From Nephromyces sp. MM_2019 (lineage: Eukaryota; Apicomplexa; Aconoidasida; Nephromycida): 25,828 nt of DNA. Below, one piece after another: positions 19,058-25,828 of the stretch (its first letter is position 1; every line of letters begins with the position of its first letter). The position numbers were made by a program, and so were the translations under genes. Location: the NCBI GenBank assembly GCA_015657535.1, contig JADHZB010000601.1:1-25828 (forward strand). Reading direction: 5' to 3'. The notes below the pieces were generated by a model. The model saw only the letters and a list, made by a program, of their open reading frames with translations. It was not told the origin of the DNA and did not search any database.

Positions 19058-19591
19058 TTAATGTTTAATATTTTTTAATTTAAGTTGTTCATAACTATAT
19101 CTAATTCCTTTTCCTTTATATACGTCTGGTATAGAAATAGATTTTATTTTAGCAGCTACTAATCCTAATATAGATTTATCATACCCTTTAATTTCTAATA
19201 AAGTCCCTGCTTTATATACTTTTAATTTAATATGTAAAGGGATACATAATTTAATAATATGTGAATATCCTACAGAAATTTTTAAAATATTTTTATCTAA
19301 ATCAAAATAATACCCTAAACCTTGAATAGTTAAATTAATTGTATATGAATAATTTTTATCAAATATATAATGAGTTAATAATCCAAAAAAAGATTTTTCA
19401 ATTTTTTTAAATTTATTAAAGTTAATAAAAATAATTTTTTTTCCTAAAACTAAATTAATATAATTTAAAATATTTACAAAAGAAAAAATAAAATTTTTAT
19501 TTATAATTAAAAAATTTAAATTAGTTTTTTTATCTAAAATATTATAATATATAGAAGAATTTAATTGTTTAAGTTTAAAAATATTTTCCAT
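19058..19591 (-). CDS. rpl6: Ribosomal protein L6
   Basis: The 177-residue protein has the two repeated L6 domains. The second ends IPDVYKGKGIRYSYEQLKLK, equal to the family signature PEPYKGKGIRY..E.I..K. Before it come TIQGLGYYFDLDKNILKISV then GYSHIIKLCIPLHIK, matching the VGVGYRA ... L.LGYSHPV element. It binds 23S rRNA near the sarcin-ricin loop. It is in spc-operon order between rps8 and rps5, 9 bases from the rps8 stop. No UGA. Confidence 0.94.
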   Translation of the reverse strand: MENIFKLKQLNSSIYYNILDKKTNLNFLIINKNFIFSFVNILNYINLVLGKKIIFINFNKFKKIEKSFFGLLTHYIFDKNYSYTINLTIQGLGYYFDLDKNILKISVGYSHIIKLCIPLHIKLKVYKAGTLLEIKGYDKSILGLVAAKIKSISIPDVYKGKGIRYSYEQLKLKNIKH

Positions 19592-19600
19592 TAATTCATA

Positions 19601-19987
19601 TTACCAAATATAACAAATCATACGCCCACCAATTCCTAATTTATAAGCATTAAAAGAAGATAAAATTCCTTTGGAAGTACTTAAAATTAAAGTACCATTT
19701 AAATGATTAAAAAATTTTAAATCTTTTTTTTTAAGATAATTTTTTTGTGATTTTGGATTAAAATATTTAATTCCATGAATAGAATTTAAATAATTTGTTG
19801 GATTTAAAATTAAAAATAAAATATTTTCAAATTTTAAATGTATCCAATATCAATTTTTAATATATCCCTTAAGTTTTAAAAATTTTCAAATTTGATATTT
19901 AAAATTAGTTGCAGGAGTATATAAAAAATAAGTATTTGATAAATATGAATTTTTAATTTGAGTAAATAAATGATTTATTTGTTTCAT
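19601..19987 (-). CDS. rps8: Ribosomal protein S8
   Basis: The full frame of 128 residues opens only if UGA is read as Trp at residues 34 and 46 (19886-19888, 19850-19852). Trp 48 is TGG. The C-terminus LNGTLILSTSKGILSSFNAY then KLGIGGRMICYIW is the S8 signature (G..I.STS.GI.....A...G.GGE.LC.IW). S8 binds the central domain of 16S rRNA. The N-terminal half is divergent. It lies between rpl14 and rpl6 as in the spc operon; a standard-code gene finder would miss it. Confidence 0.93.
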
Positions 19988-20002
19988 AATAAAATTAAAT
20001 TT

Positions 20003-20368
20003 TTAAATAAAATCTTTTACAATAGATATTAATTTAAAATACTTCTTTTCTTTTAAAATTTTAGGAACATATCCAAAAATTCTAGTTCCTAAAGGATTTA
20101 AATTATTATCAATTAAAACTACTGCATTATCTTTAAATTTAATATTTATACCTGTTTTTAATTTTAAAGGTACTTTTAATCTAATTACAATAGCTTTAAC
20201 TATAGATGATTTTTTAAGTAATTTATTTGGTTTAGTTTTTTTAATAACACCAACTATTATATCTCCTATTTTAACTGATTTATTTTTAGATTTTAATACT
20301 CCTATACATAATAATTGTTGAACCCCTGTGTTATCAGTTACAGTAAAATAAGAACCTATTTTATTCAT
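20003..20368 (-). CDS. rpl14: Ribosomal protein L14
   Basis: The 121-residue protein has the full L14 pattern: YFTVTDNTGVQQLLCIGVL, KIGDIIVGVIKKTKPN, VVKAVIVR-like KAIVIRLKVPLK, FKDNAVVLIDNNLNPLGTRI and the final GYVPKIL. L14 sits at the subunit interface near the factor-binding site. Length is normal and no UGA is used. It starts 3 bases after the rps17 stop. Confidence 0.96.
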   Translation of the reverse strand: MNKIGSYFTVTDNTGVQQLLCIGVLKSKNKSVKIGDIIVGVIKKTKPNKLLKKSSIVKAIVIRLKVPLKLKTGINIKFKDNAVVLIDNNLNPLGTRIFGYVPKILKEKKYFKLISIVKDFI

Positions 20369-20371
20369 TTT

Positions 20372-20608
20372 TTATATTTTTATAATTTTACTTAATTGAT
20401 AATATTTAGTTTTACTAATACATTTATGATATTTAAATAAAATCCAATCTTGTACACAAGCTTCATTTCCAAAATCATTAACTTTATATATTTTATATCT
20501 AAGTTGTTTAATTTTATATTTTGAATTATATTTTAAATATGGAAATTTAACAATTAATGTTTGATTATTATTTTTTTTAATTACAAAACCTACTTTATAA
20601 AATTTCAT
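20372..20608 (-). CDS. rps17: Ribosomal protein S17
   Basis: The 78-residue OB-fold protein keeps the S17 elements: FYKVGFVIKKNNNQTLIVKF at the start (KxxxGxVxSxKMxKTIVV), KYNSKYKIKQLRYKIYKVND (YgKyi.rskKy.aHDe), then ACVQDWILFKYHKCISKTKY (GD.V.I.E.RPISK.K.W). The usual Gly-Asp before the last element is altered. It starts 1 base after rpl16. No L29 gene lies between, as would be found in bacteria. Confidence 0.92.
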   Translation of the reverse strand: MKFYKVGFVIKKNNNQTLIVKFPYLKYNSKYKIKQLRYKIYKVNDFGNEACVQDWILFKYHKCISKTKYYQLSKIIKI

Positions 20609-20609
20609 G

Positions 20610-20996
20610 TTAATAATAAATAATTCTTACTTTTAATGGTAATTTATATGAAAGTTCTTTAAAAAAAGCAATTAATATTGGTGTAATTTCTGTTTTTAAT
20701 TCAAATAAAATAGTACCAAATTTTATATGGCATCCTTTTTTATAAAAATCACCTTTACCTGCTCCCATACGTGATTCATTAGATTTTTTAGTTATAAATT
20801 TATTACAATTAATTCTAAAATAAATTTTATTTTTTTTTTTCATTTTTTTTAAATATAATTTTTTAATTAAATCTATATATAAATCAGTAAAAATTATATT
20901 TGAAAGACTTTGCAAACCAACATTTCCAAATATTAATTTAGAATCTGAAGTTCCTTTTAATTTTTTAAAATGTAAATATTTTGTTTTAGAAATCAT
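20610..20996 (-). CDS. rpl16: Ribosomal protein L16
   Basis: The 128-residue protein has the L16 core ESRMGAGKGDFYKKGCHIKF (the RMGKGKG.p..w.a.vk.G signature), FGNVGLQSLSNIIFTDLYID near the start (G.fGLqa.e...it..QIEA.R), and a C-terminal ELSYKLPLKVRIIYY (A..KLP.K.r.v). L16 lies near the A and P sites. It starts 2 bases after rps3 in S10-operon order. Confidence 0.95.
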   Translation of the reverse strand: MISKTKYLHFKKLKGTSDSKLIFGNVGLQSLSNIIFTDLYIDLIKKLYLKKMKKKNKIYFRINCNKFITKKSNESRMGAGKGDFYKKGCHIKFGTILFELKTEITPILIAFFKELSYKLPLKVRIIYY

Positions 20997-20998
20997 TT

Positions 20999-21652
20999 TT
21001 AATTATAAAAAATCCATAATTTAATACCTAAAATTCCAAATTTAGTTTTAATCATTTGTTTTGTATATTTAATATCTTGTGTAATTGTTTGTAAAGGTAA
21101 TTTACCTTGTTTAAAACTTTCAATTTTTGCTAATTCAGCACCATTTATACGTCCTGAAATTTTTAATTTTAAACCTTGTAATTTTAAAGTATTTAAATAA
21201 TCTCGTTTTAAAATTTCTAATCTTAATTTTTTAAATATAGATCTAATAGATAAATGTTGTTTAATAGATGTCTTAATATAAAATATTAAATAATTTGTAT
21301 ATTTAAATAAATGTGTAGAACAATTTAATTCAAAATATATGTTTAAAGAATATTTTTTGAATATATTTTTATTTAATATAGTACATTTTTTAATTAAATC
21401 ATTAGATAAATTTAAATTATATTTAGAATCTGGAATTATTATATAAACAATTATTATATTAGAAGTTATTTGTACTATTTTAAAATCTAAAATTAAAATT
21501 TTATTTTTTAATTGTTTTAAATAAGTTAAAATTTCTAATGATATTTTATTTTTTTTAATATAATTATTAAATTTAAAAGGAGTTTTATAAAAAGTTACAT
21601 ATCTAGGATAATAATCAATTCTAAATAATGAAGGAGATACTTTACGTCCCAT
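20999..21652 (-). CDS. rps3: Ribosomal protein S3
   Basis: The 217-residue protein opens MGRKVSPSLFRIDYYPRYVT (MGQKv.P.gfRlgi...w.s) and ends with the S3 C-terminal domain LKLQGLKLKISGRINGAELA (GakGikv..sGRl.GaeiAR) and then GKLPLQTITQDIKYTKQMIK and TKFGILGIKLWIFYN. S3 lines the mRNA entry channel. The central KH domain is strongly diverged. The start codon shares one base with the rps19 stop (TAATG in sense). L22, normally between rps19 and rps3, is absent. Confidence 0.95.
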   Translation of the reverse strand: MGRKVSPSLFRIDYYPRYVTFYKTPFKFNNYIKKNKISLEILTYLKQLKNKILILDFKIVQITSNIIIVYIIIPDSKYNLNLSNDLIKKCTILNKNIFKKYSLNIYFELNCSTHLFKYTNYLIFYIKTSIKQHLSIRSIFKKLRLEILKRDYLNTLKLQGLKLKISGRINGAELAKIESFKQGKLPLQTITQDIKYTKQMIKTKFGILGIKLWIFYN

Positions 21653-21885
21653 TAATTATAATTTATAGATAAATTTTTAGTAAAAATAAAATTTCCTATT
21701 TTATACATTAATTTTTTTGAATTTATAAAATAAGAAACATATGTTTTTCCATTATATACAAAAATTTTATTATTATTAAATTTAGATAATAATGTGGTTG
21801 ATTTATTTCTAGTTTTTAATATTTTATTCGTATTACGTAATAAATCTTTACTAATAAATGAATATTTTTTTAAAATTTTAATCAT
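21652..21885 (-). CDS. rps19: Ribosomal protein S19
   Basis: The 77-residue protein follows the S19 pattern: a basic start (ILKKYSFISKDLLRN), TRNKSTTLLSKFNNNKIFVY (TwsR.S.I.P.fvG.ti.Vh), NGKTYVSYFINSKKLMYKIG (NGr.hvPv.v.e.MvGHKLG) and NFIFTK (eFapTR). S19 lies in the head of the small subunit. It follows rpl2 by 8 bases and overlaps rps3 by 1 base. Confidence 0.93.
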   Translation of the reverse strand: MIKILKKYSFISKDLLRNTNKILKTRNKSTTLLSKFNNNKIFVYNGKTYVSYFINSKKLMYKIGNFIFTKNLSINYN

Positions 21886-21893
21886 TATGTTAA

Positions 21894-22646
21894 TTATTTA
21901 TGAAATAAAATATATTTTTCTGAATATTTATTTTTTCGTCTAGTTTTAAATTTTACTTTTTTCCAAGAAGTATAAATAATTTTTTTTCCAATACCAGAAC
22001 GCCCTTCTCCACCTCCATGAGGATGATCGTTAGCATTCATAGCAACTCCTCGTACTGTAGGTCTGATATTAAAAACTCTTGTAAGTCCTGCTTTTCACTT
22101 TCTTTTTAATTTAATTTTAGAATTAATTTGGCCTAAATAAGCAAAACAAGTATTTAAAAATAAACGAATTTCTCCTGAAGGTAATTTTAAAGATGTATAT
22201 TTTGAATCTATAGCTAAAATTTTTGCAAAAGTTTCAGGAGCTCTGGCTAATTTAGATCCTTGTCCTGGAAAAAATTCAATATTAGAAATAAAAGCTCCTA
22301 AAAACATATTATTAATTTGACCAGAATTACCTACTTTAAAAGATGTTAAAGAATTAAATGTTATAATATCAAAAAGTTTTAATTCTTTTAAATCTAAAAT
22401 ATAATCATTTAAACCAATTTTCAATCCATTTAAATATGTAATTAAAGCTATGAAAGATTTACGATTAGGATCATAATGTTTTTTACGTAAAATCGCAAAA
22501 GTACTTTCATGACCATATTTTGCATAATTAAAATTAATTTTTCTATATAATACATTTAAACCACCTCCTTTATGTTTACTTGTTATTTTTCCAAAATTAT
22601 TATGTCCAAAAGCTTTATTATATTTAAATTTTAAATTTTTAATCAT
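21894..22646 (-). CDS. rpl2: Ribosomal protein L2
   Basis: The frame of 250 residues requires UGA at residue 184 (22095-22097) to be read as Trp; a standard-code reading would lose the most conserved part. After it comes [20 protein letters not shown] then [18 protein letters not shown], the L2 signature including the peptidyl-transferase His in the [10 protein letters not shown] motif. Earlier blocks include [32 protein letters not shown] and [10 protein letters not shown]. The N-terminus is slightly shorter than in bacteria. It is 7 bases from rpl23. Confidence 0.96.
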
Positions 22647-22653
22647 TTTAAGT

Positions 22654-22890
22654 TTAATTATTATTGTAAATAGTTAGATAAATTTTTTTTGTAGTTTTAT
22701 TAATTGGAACTATTTTAATTGAAATTTTAGATTTTTTTAAAAAATATTTAAACATAGATTTTAAAAAATTTTTATCAACATATTTAGAACTTTTAAACAT
22801 ATATTTTTTATAAGTTGTAGCTTTATTTTCAATTAATTTTACTGATTTAATATTTAAAAAATAAAAATTAGGAAAAATTTCTGTGATCAT
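22654..22890 (-). CDS. rpl23: Ribosomal protein L23
   Basis: A 78-residue, Lys-rich protein in the expected place between rpl4 and rpl2. The segments LNIKSVKLIENKATTYKKYM (T.Ks..l.e.n.YtF.V) and FLKKSKISIKIVPINKTTKK (a.eklF.VkV..Vnt...p.k) fit a shortened L23, which lines the peptide exit. The C-terminal part is short compared with bacterial L23 (about 95). Identification leans partly on position. Confidence 0.82.
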   Translation of the reverse strand: MITEIFPNFYFLNIKSVKLIENKATTYKKYMFKSSKYVDKNFLKSMFKYFLKKSKISIKIVPINKTTKKIYLTIYNNN

Positions 22891-22895
22891 TTAAT

Positions 22896-23537
22896 TTAAA
22901 TAAATATAAAAATATAATCATTAAATAATAAATCTGAAGATAATAAATTAAATAAAGTAACAATTTTACAAGAAGTCGTTTCAAAATATGGTAAAATATT
23001 AATATTAGTAGTATTTATAATTAAAATTTTTGATAAAATATCAATACCACATTTAATTAATTGATTTTGTATATAAGTTGAAAAATTATTTATATAAAAA
23101 GGAAAATCTTTATTACTATTTATAATTAAAATATTATTTCTTTTATTAAATAAAAGAAGTTCTTTAGCTAATTTTAGCTGCTTTCGTTGAATTTTAAAAT
23201 TTAAGTATTTAATATGTGGGCCAAAAATAATACCACCTCCTCGCCATAAAGGACTTTTAATAGAACCTGCCCTAGACATTCCTAAACCTTTTTGTGGCCT
23301 TGGTTTTTTATTACTTTTATTAACATCTGATCTTGTTTTAACAGATTGTTGGTATTTTAAATTTAATAAAATTTTTTCTTTTTTAATAATATCTGAAATA
23401 AATAAATGTTGCTTATATGTATTAAAAATTATATTTAATTTTAATATAAAAATATTATTTAAAATAAATTTATTCCAATTAGTAAATCTTCTAACTGGAT
23501 AAAAAAGTAATAAATTTTTAATTTTTTGTATGTTCAT
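22896..23537 (-). CDS. rpl4: Ribosomal protein L4
   Basis: The 213-residue protein carries the L4 exit-tunnel loop signature: KTRSDVNKSNKKPRPQKGLG then MSRAGSIKSPLWRGGGIIFG (TR.ev.gggkKPwrQKGTGrAR.GS.rsP.wrGGG..fGP). The rest is a diverged globular domain with a hydrophobic C-terminus. It leads the S10-type ribosomal block downstream of the tRNA cluster, 32 bases from trnP. No UGA. Confidence 0.94.
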   Translation of the reverse strand: MNIQKIKNLLLFYPVRRFTNWNKFILNNIFILKLNIIFNTYKQHLFISDIIKKEKILLNLKYQQSVKTRSDVNKSNKKPRPQKGLGMSRAGSIKSPLWRGGGIIFGPHIKYLNFKIQRKQLKLAKELLLFNKRNNILIINSNKDFPFYINNFSTYIQNQLIKCGIDILSKILIINTTNINILPYFETTSCKIVTLFNLLSSDLLFNDYIFIFI

Positions 23538-23569
23538 ATGATTTAAAAATTTTAATACAAATATATGTT

Positions 23570-23643
23570 TCGGAATGACAGGAATTGAACCTGTGACCTT
23601 CTACTCCCAAAGCAGAAACGCTACCAAACTACGCCACATTCCG
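23570..23643 (-). tRNA. trnP: tRNA-Pro (UGG)
   Basis: A 74-base tRNA: acceptor CGGAATG/CATTCCG, D arm TGGCGTAGTTTGGTAGCG, anticodon loop TTTGGGA giving TGG, and T arm CACAG-GTTCAAT-type loop with CCTGT. It reads CCN proline codons. It is the last tRNA before rpl4. Confidence 0.94.
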
Positions 23644-23651
23644 ATAAAACT

Positions 23652-23725
23652 TACTCTTAAGGAAATTCGAATTCCTGATTTTCTTCGTGAAAGGAAGATG
23701 TCCTAGACCTCTAGACGATAAGAGC
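23652..23725 (-). tRNA. trnE: tRNA-Glu (UUC)
   Basis: A 74-base tRNA: acceptor GCTCTTA/TAAGAGT, D arm TCGTCTAGAGGTCTAGGA, anticodon arm TCTTC-CTTTCAC-GAAGA giving TTC, and T arm CAGGA-ATTCGAAT-TCCT. In most plastids glutamyl-tRNA also feeds haem synthesis, but apicomplexans make ALA from glycine, so here its role is probably only translation. Confidence 0.93.
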
Positions 23726-23753
23726 ATACTTATATAATGTTAATATTATAACT

Positions 23754-23825
23754 GGAATACTAGCTCAATGGAAGAGTAATCGGCTTTTAACCGATTGGTT
23801 CTGAGTTCGAATCTCAGGTATTCCA
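23754..23825 (+). tRNA. trnK: tRNA-Lys (UUU)
   Basis: A 72-base tRNA on the + strand: acceptor GGAATAC/GTATTCC, D arm TAGCTCAATGGAAGAGTA, anticodon arm ATCGG-CTTTTAA-CCGAT giving TTT, and T arm CTGAG-TTCGAAT-CTCAG. AAA is one of the commonest codons here, so this is a heavily used tRNA. It is the only gene in this tRNA cluster facing right. Confidence 0.95.
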
Positions 23826-23836
23826 AAATATTTAAA

Positions 23837-23909
23837 CGAGATCAACGAGAATCGAACTCGTAACATTCACTGTGACAAAGTGATATTTTACCATTTAAAC
23901 TATAATCTC
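23837..23909 (-). tRNA. trnD: tRNA-Asp (GUC)
   Basis: A 73-base tRNA: acceptor GAGATTA/TGATCTC with discriminator G, D arm TAGTTTAAATGGTAAAA, anticodon arm TCACT-TTGTCAC-AGTGA giving GTC, and T arm ACGAG-TTCGATT-CTCGT. It reads GAU and GAC. Confidence 0.95.
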
Positions 23910-23919
23910 TAATATTTTA

Positions 23920-24012
23920 TAGAAAGAAAGGGATTTGAACCCTTGTAACAAAAATTTAATTTTGTTAAATAAATTAGCAATTTATCGCTTTAAACCACTC
24001 AGCCATCTTTCT
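23920..24012 (-). tRNA. trnS: tRNA-Ser (GCU)
   Basis: A 93-base class II tRNA: acceptor AGAAAGA/TCTTTCT, D arm TGGCTGAGTGGTTTAAAGC, anticodon arm ATAAA-TTGCTAA-TTTAT giving GCT, a long variable arm with AACAAAA/TTTTGTT pairing, and T arm AAGGG-TTCAAAT-CCCTT. It reads AGU and AGC. Confidence 0.94.
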
Positions 24013-24017
24013 TAAAA

Positions 24018-24112
24018 TGAGTTGAACCGGATTTGAACCGATGTGTTTGTTATATTAAAACAATTATAATGGATTTACAGTCCACCCCTATTGACCACTC
24101 AGGCATCAACTC
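24018..24112 (-). tRNA. trnY: tRNA-Tyr (GUA)
   Basis: A 95-base class II tRNA, as bacterial and plastid tyrosine tRNAs are: acceptor GAGTTGA/TCAACTC, D arm TGCCTGAGTGGTC, anticodon arm GTGGA-CTGTAAA-TCCAT giving GTA, a variable arm with TTGTT/AACAA pairing, and T arm ATCGG-TTCAAAT-CCGGT. It reads UAU and UAC. Confidence 0.94.
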
Positions 24113-24144
24113 TTTTATATTTTAATCTTAGTTATCGAAACTTT

Positions 24145-24234
24145 TGCATTTAAATGGATTCGAACCATTGATGTGTAAGATTATAACAACATGAATTATG
24201 AGTTCATTGCTTTCGACCACTTAGCTATAAATGC
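24145..24234 (-). tRNA. trnM: Class II tRNA with CAU anticodon (tRNA-Met by anticodon)
   Basis: A 90-base tRNA: acceptor GCATTTA/TAAATGC, anticodon arm ATGAA-CTCATAA-TTCAT giving CAT, and T arm AATGG-TTCGAAT-CCATT with discriminator A. The CAT anticodon says Met and, as I recall, the equivalent Plasmodium position is trnM. It is odd in having a 21-base variable region and a D arm (AGCTAAGTGGTCGAAAGC) like the Ser, Leu and Tyr tRNAs, nearest to trnS(GCU) nearby. Methionine tRNAs are class I, about 73-77 bases. What amino acid it carries cannot be decided from sequence. Confidence 0.82.
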
Positions 24235-24244
24235 AGATAAAATT

Positions 24245-24475
24245 TAGGGATAAAGGGAGTCGAACCCTTAAAGCTTTTAAATTTGCTAATGGATTTTCTA
24301 TTTTTATTTAAAATTTAGACTTTATCTTAACTTATTTAGTTTTAGTTATAAGTCTTTTGGTACTAATTTATTAGTTACACTAGGATTTTAAAATTAATTT
24401 CCTTATATATTTAATTACTATTATAAAAGCTCTGAATTTAAAGTCCATTGTGTTTACCTATTTCACCATATCCCC
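24245..24475 (-). tRNA. trnL: tRNA-Leu (UAA), split by a group I intron
   Basis: Exon 1 (24441-24475) begins GGGGATATGGTGAAATAGGT and ends ATGGACTT; exon 2 (24245-24297) begins AAAATCCATT and ends TATCCCT plus A. Joined, they give anticodon stem ATGGA/TCCAT, loop CTTAAAA (anticodon TAA), variable arm, T arm AAGGG-TTCGACT-CCCTT and acceptor GGGGATA/TATCCCT. The intron interrupts between U34 and A35, the same place as the cyanobacterial and plastid trnL(UAA) group I intron. It reads UUA, the main leucine codon here. Confidence 0.93.
24298..24440 (-). other. Group I intron in trnL(UAA), 143 bases
   Basis: The insertion follows a U and ends with G, as group I introns do. In sense it contains P/Q-like pairing (AAGGA ... 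AATCCT near the middle), a P7-type pair AGACTT with AAGTCT, and the S element AAGATAAAGTCT, close to the consensus AAGATATAGTC. At 143 bases it is shorter than land-plant versions (usually over 230) and carries no reading frame. Splicing probably needs protein help, given the weak A-T pairing. Confidence 0.9.
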
Positions 24476-24491
24476 TTTTATATATTTTAAA

Positions 24492-24564
24492 AGATGGTAC
24501 TCAGAATTGAACTGAGGATCAAGAATTTGCAGTTCTCCGCCTTACCTTTCTTGGCTATACCACC
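24492..24564 (-). tRNA. trnC: tRNA-Cys (GCA)
   Basis: A 73-base tRNA: acceptor GGTGGTA/TACCATC with discriminator T (normal for Cys), D arm TAGCCAAGAAAGGTAAGGC, anticodon arm AGAAC-CTGCAAA-type loop giving GCA, and T arm CTCAG-TTCAATT-CTGAG. It reads UGU and UGC. GCA should not read UGA. Confidence 0.94.
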
Positions 24565-24581
24565 TACCTACTATTATGTTT

Positions 24582-24655
24582 GGGTGAATAACGAGAATTG
24601 AACTCGTATATATGAAACCACAATTCATTATAATAACCATTATATTATACTCACC
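24582..24655 (-). tRNA. trnH: tRNA-His (GUG)
   Basis: A 74-base tRNA: acceptor GGTGAGT/ATTCACC with discriminator C (normal for His), D arm ATAATATAATGGTTATTAT, anticodon arm TGAA-TTGTGGT-TTCA giving GTG, and T arm ACGAG-TTCAATT-CTCGT. The base before position 1 is A, so the extra G-1 of histidine tRNA is not encoded there. It begins 1 base after the rps4 stop. Confidence 0.93.
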
Positions 24656-24656
24656 T

Positions 24657-25253
24657 TTATTTATAATTTTCTAAAAATAATACATTATTAATTTTAAATT
24701 GAATATCTCTAGATTGAATTAATCTTAAAATTTTAATTTTATAAGTATTTATACATATTTGATATTGATATAAATTATTTAGATTATTTAAAGAATAAAA
24801 ATTTTTTAAATTAGAATCAATTAATTTATAAATTTCTAAATTTTTTTTAACATAAATAATATCATTAATTTTTAAAATAAAATTATTAGAATGTATTAAA
24901 ATTTTATTGACAAAAATATGTTTATGAGTAATAAATTGTTTTGCTTGTCTAATAGACCTACAAAAACCAACTCTAAATAAAAAAGAATCTAAACGATTTT
25001 CAATCAATTTTAGTAAATTTAAGCTAATAATTCCTTCTTTAGATTTAATTTTTAATAAATATTTTTTTATTCATCTATTAGTTAAACCATAATAAAATCG
25101 AACTTTTTGTTTTTCTTTTAAACAATAAAAATAATATGTTTTATTTAAAGTTTGTTTAGAACTGATAGTTATTTGTTTAGATGAAAAACCTGGAAGAAAT
25201 GAAATTCCTCAATTTCTTAAAATACGAAGTTTTGGTCCTAAATATTTAACCAT
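24657..25253 (-). CDS. rps4: Ribosomal protein S4, complete copy
   Basis: The 198-residue protein starts MVKYLGPKLRILRN (MARYRGPRLKIIRR in relatives), continues KVRFYYGLTNRW (the K.R..YGL.E.Q element) and has the S4 RNA-binding domain NRLDSFLFRVGFCRSIRQAK then FITHKHIFVN (RLD.vv.rlGfa.Tr..ArQlV.HgHi.vNg). S4 starts small-subunit assembly. UGA is Trp at residues 15 and 61 (25209-25211, 25071-25073). The first 62 codons lie in the inverted repeat and are duplicated at 576-763; the rest is single-copy. Confidence 0.95.
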
Positions 25254-25321
25254 GTAATTAAAATTATTTAATTATATTAATAATAGATTAAGTTAACTAT
25301 ACCCTCGATAGCTTACTTAGT

Positions 25322-25394
25322 AGCTAGTGAAGAGATTCGAACTCCCGACCCGCTGATTACAAATCAGCCGCTCTACCAATTAAGCTACACTAGC
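25322..25394 (-). tRNA. trnT: tRNA-Thr (UGU), right repeat copy
   Basis: Identical to the tRNA at 435-507: acceptor GCTAGTG/CACTAGC and anticodon TGT. It lies between the large rRNA and rps4 and, on this side, heads toward the complete rps4 gene 68 bases downstream. Confidence 0.95.
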
Positions 25395-25408
25395 TTTTAA
25401 TAATAGAT

Positions 25409-25716
25409 CCAAGTATTCGAACTATTAGTCTTAAAAGCTAAATATATTACTATACTTACACTTATTTATAAGCTATTTATCAGTTAATCTTACTGATTTC
25501 TTAATCATATTTTAAAGTAATTTAAAATTGAAAAGAACATTTATCTTAAGATATTTTTCCCATTTATATGCTTTCAATGGTTAATCTTTTATTATCTATA
25601 TTTAACTTCCCAGCATAATACTCTTGGCAGAATAACTGGTACATCAGAGATATAGTTTATTCGATCCTCTCGTACTAGAATAAATTCTTTCAATGTTCTA
25701 ACGCCTACACCGGATA

Positions 25717-25753
<37 letters not shown>

Positions 25754-25828
25754 ACGTGCCGCTTTAATGGGCGAACAGACCAACCCTTGGGACGTACTAC
25801 CGCCCCAGGATGCGACAAGCCGACATCG
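25409..25828 (-). rRNA. rrnL: Large-subunit (23S-type) rRNA, 3' end, right copy
   Basis: Identical to 1-420 on the other strand, with the sarcin-ricin loop at 25665-25676. The 5' part of the gene lies beyond the window end. The 3' boundary is approximate. No 5S rRNA gene follows it here. Confidence 0.93.

Larger units (their letters stand above)
25066..25828 (-). repeat. Right inverted-repeat arm (inner end only)
   Basis: This is the reverse complement of 1-763 with no difference that I found. It contains the first 62 codons of the complete rps4, trnT and the 3' end of the large rRNA. The exact agreement fits copy correction between apicoplast repeat arms, or one collapsed assembly sequence used twice. 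Confidence 0.95.

Overview
This window is most of the single-copy part of an apicoplast genome, the relict plastid of an apicomplexan parasite, flanked by the inner ends of its two inverted-repeat arms. The evidence is extreme A+T richness, tightly packed genes on two opposed strand blocks, the red-algal-derived set sufB-rpoB-rpoC1-rpoC2-rps2 / clpC / tufA / S10-spectinomycin ribosomal cluster, and a dense tRNA cluster. UGA occurs inside at least ten conserved genes and ends none for certain. That points to a coccidian-type plastid (Toxoplasma, Neospora, Eimeria or Cyclospora type). I cannot name the species.

Layout, left to right. 1-763 is the left inverted-repeat arm: the 3' end of the large-subunit rRNA, trnT(UGU) and the first 188 bases of rps4, cut off at the repeat junction. 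A tRNA-Leu-like gene straddles that junction. From 870 to 11677 the + strand carries sufB, an rps18-like gene, a small gene with a faint L19-like end, rpoB, rpoC1, rpoC2 (broken by one in-frame UAA) and rps2. From 11674 to 25253 nearly everything is on the - strand. Read in its own direction (right to left) this block is rps4, trnH, trnC, intron-containing trnL(UAA), a class II tRNA with a CAU anticodon, trnY, trnS(GCU), trnD, trnE, trnP, rpl4, rpl23, rpl2, rps19, rps3, rpl16, rps17, rpl14, rps8, rpl6, rps5, rpl36, rps11, rps12, rps7, tufA, a 49-codon ORF, trnQ, trnG(GCC), trnW, rpl11, clpC, trnG(UCC), a small ORF, trnS(UGA) and an L20-like ORF. Only trnF and trnK inside this block are on the + strand. 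25066-25828 is the right repeat arm.

The genes serve three jobs: transcription (a multisubunit bacterial-type RNA polymerase), translation (rRNA, tRNAs, ribosomal proteins, EF-Tu) and two plastid functions, Fe-S cluster assembly (SufB) and a Clp chaperone. Nothing for photosynthesis is present. The window ends are exact reverse complements, so the contig probably stops inside a collapsed repeat and the rest of the rRNA/tRNA arm is missing. No intergenic stretch exceeds 300 bases, and I recognised no promoter, terminator or origin motifs. The points most worth a second look are the UGA-to-Trp decoding with only a CCA tRNA, the single UAA in rpoC2, the class II CAU tRNA, the second tRNA-Leu(UAA) at the repeat junction, the dead first ATPase of ClpC, and small ORFs that look like fast-evolving ribosomal proteins S18, L20 and perhaps L19.
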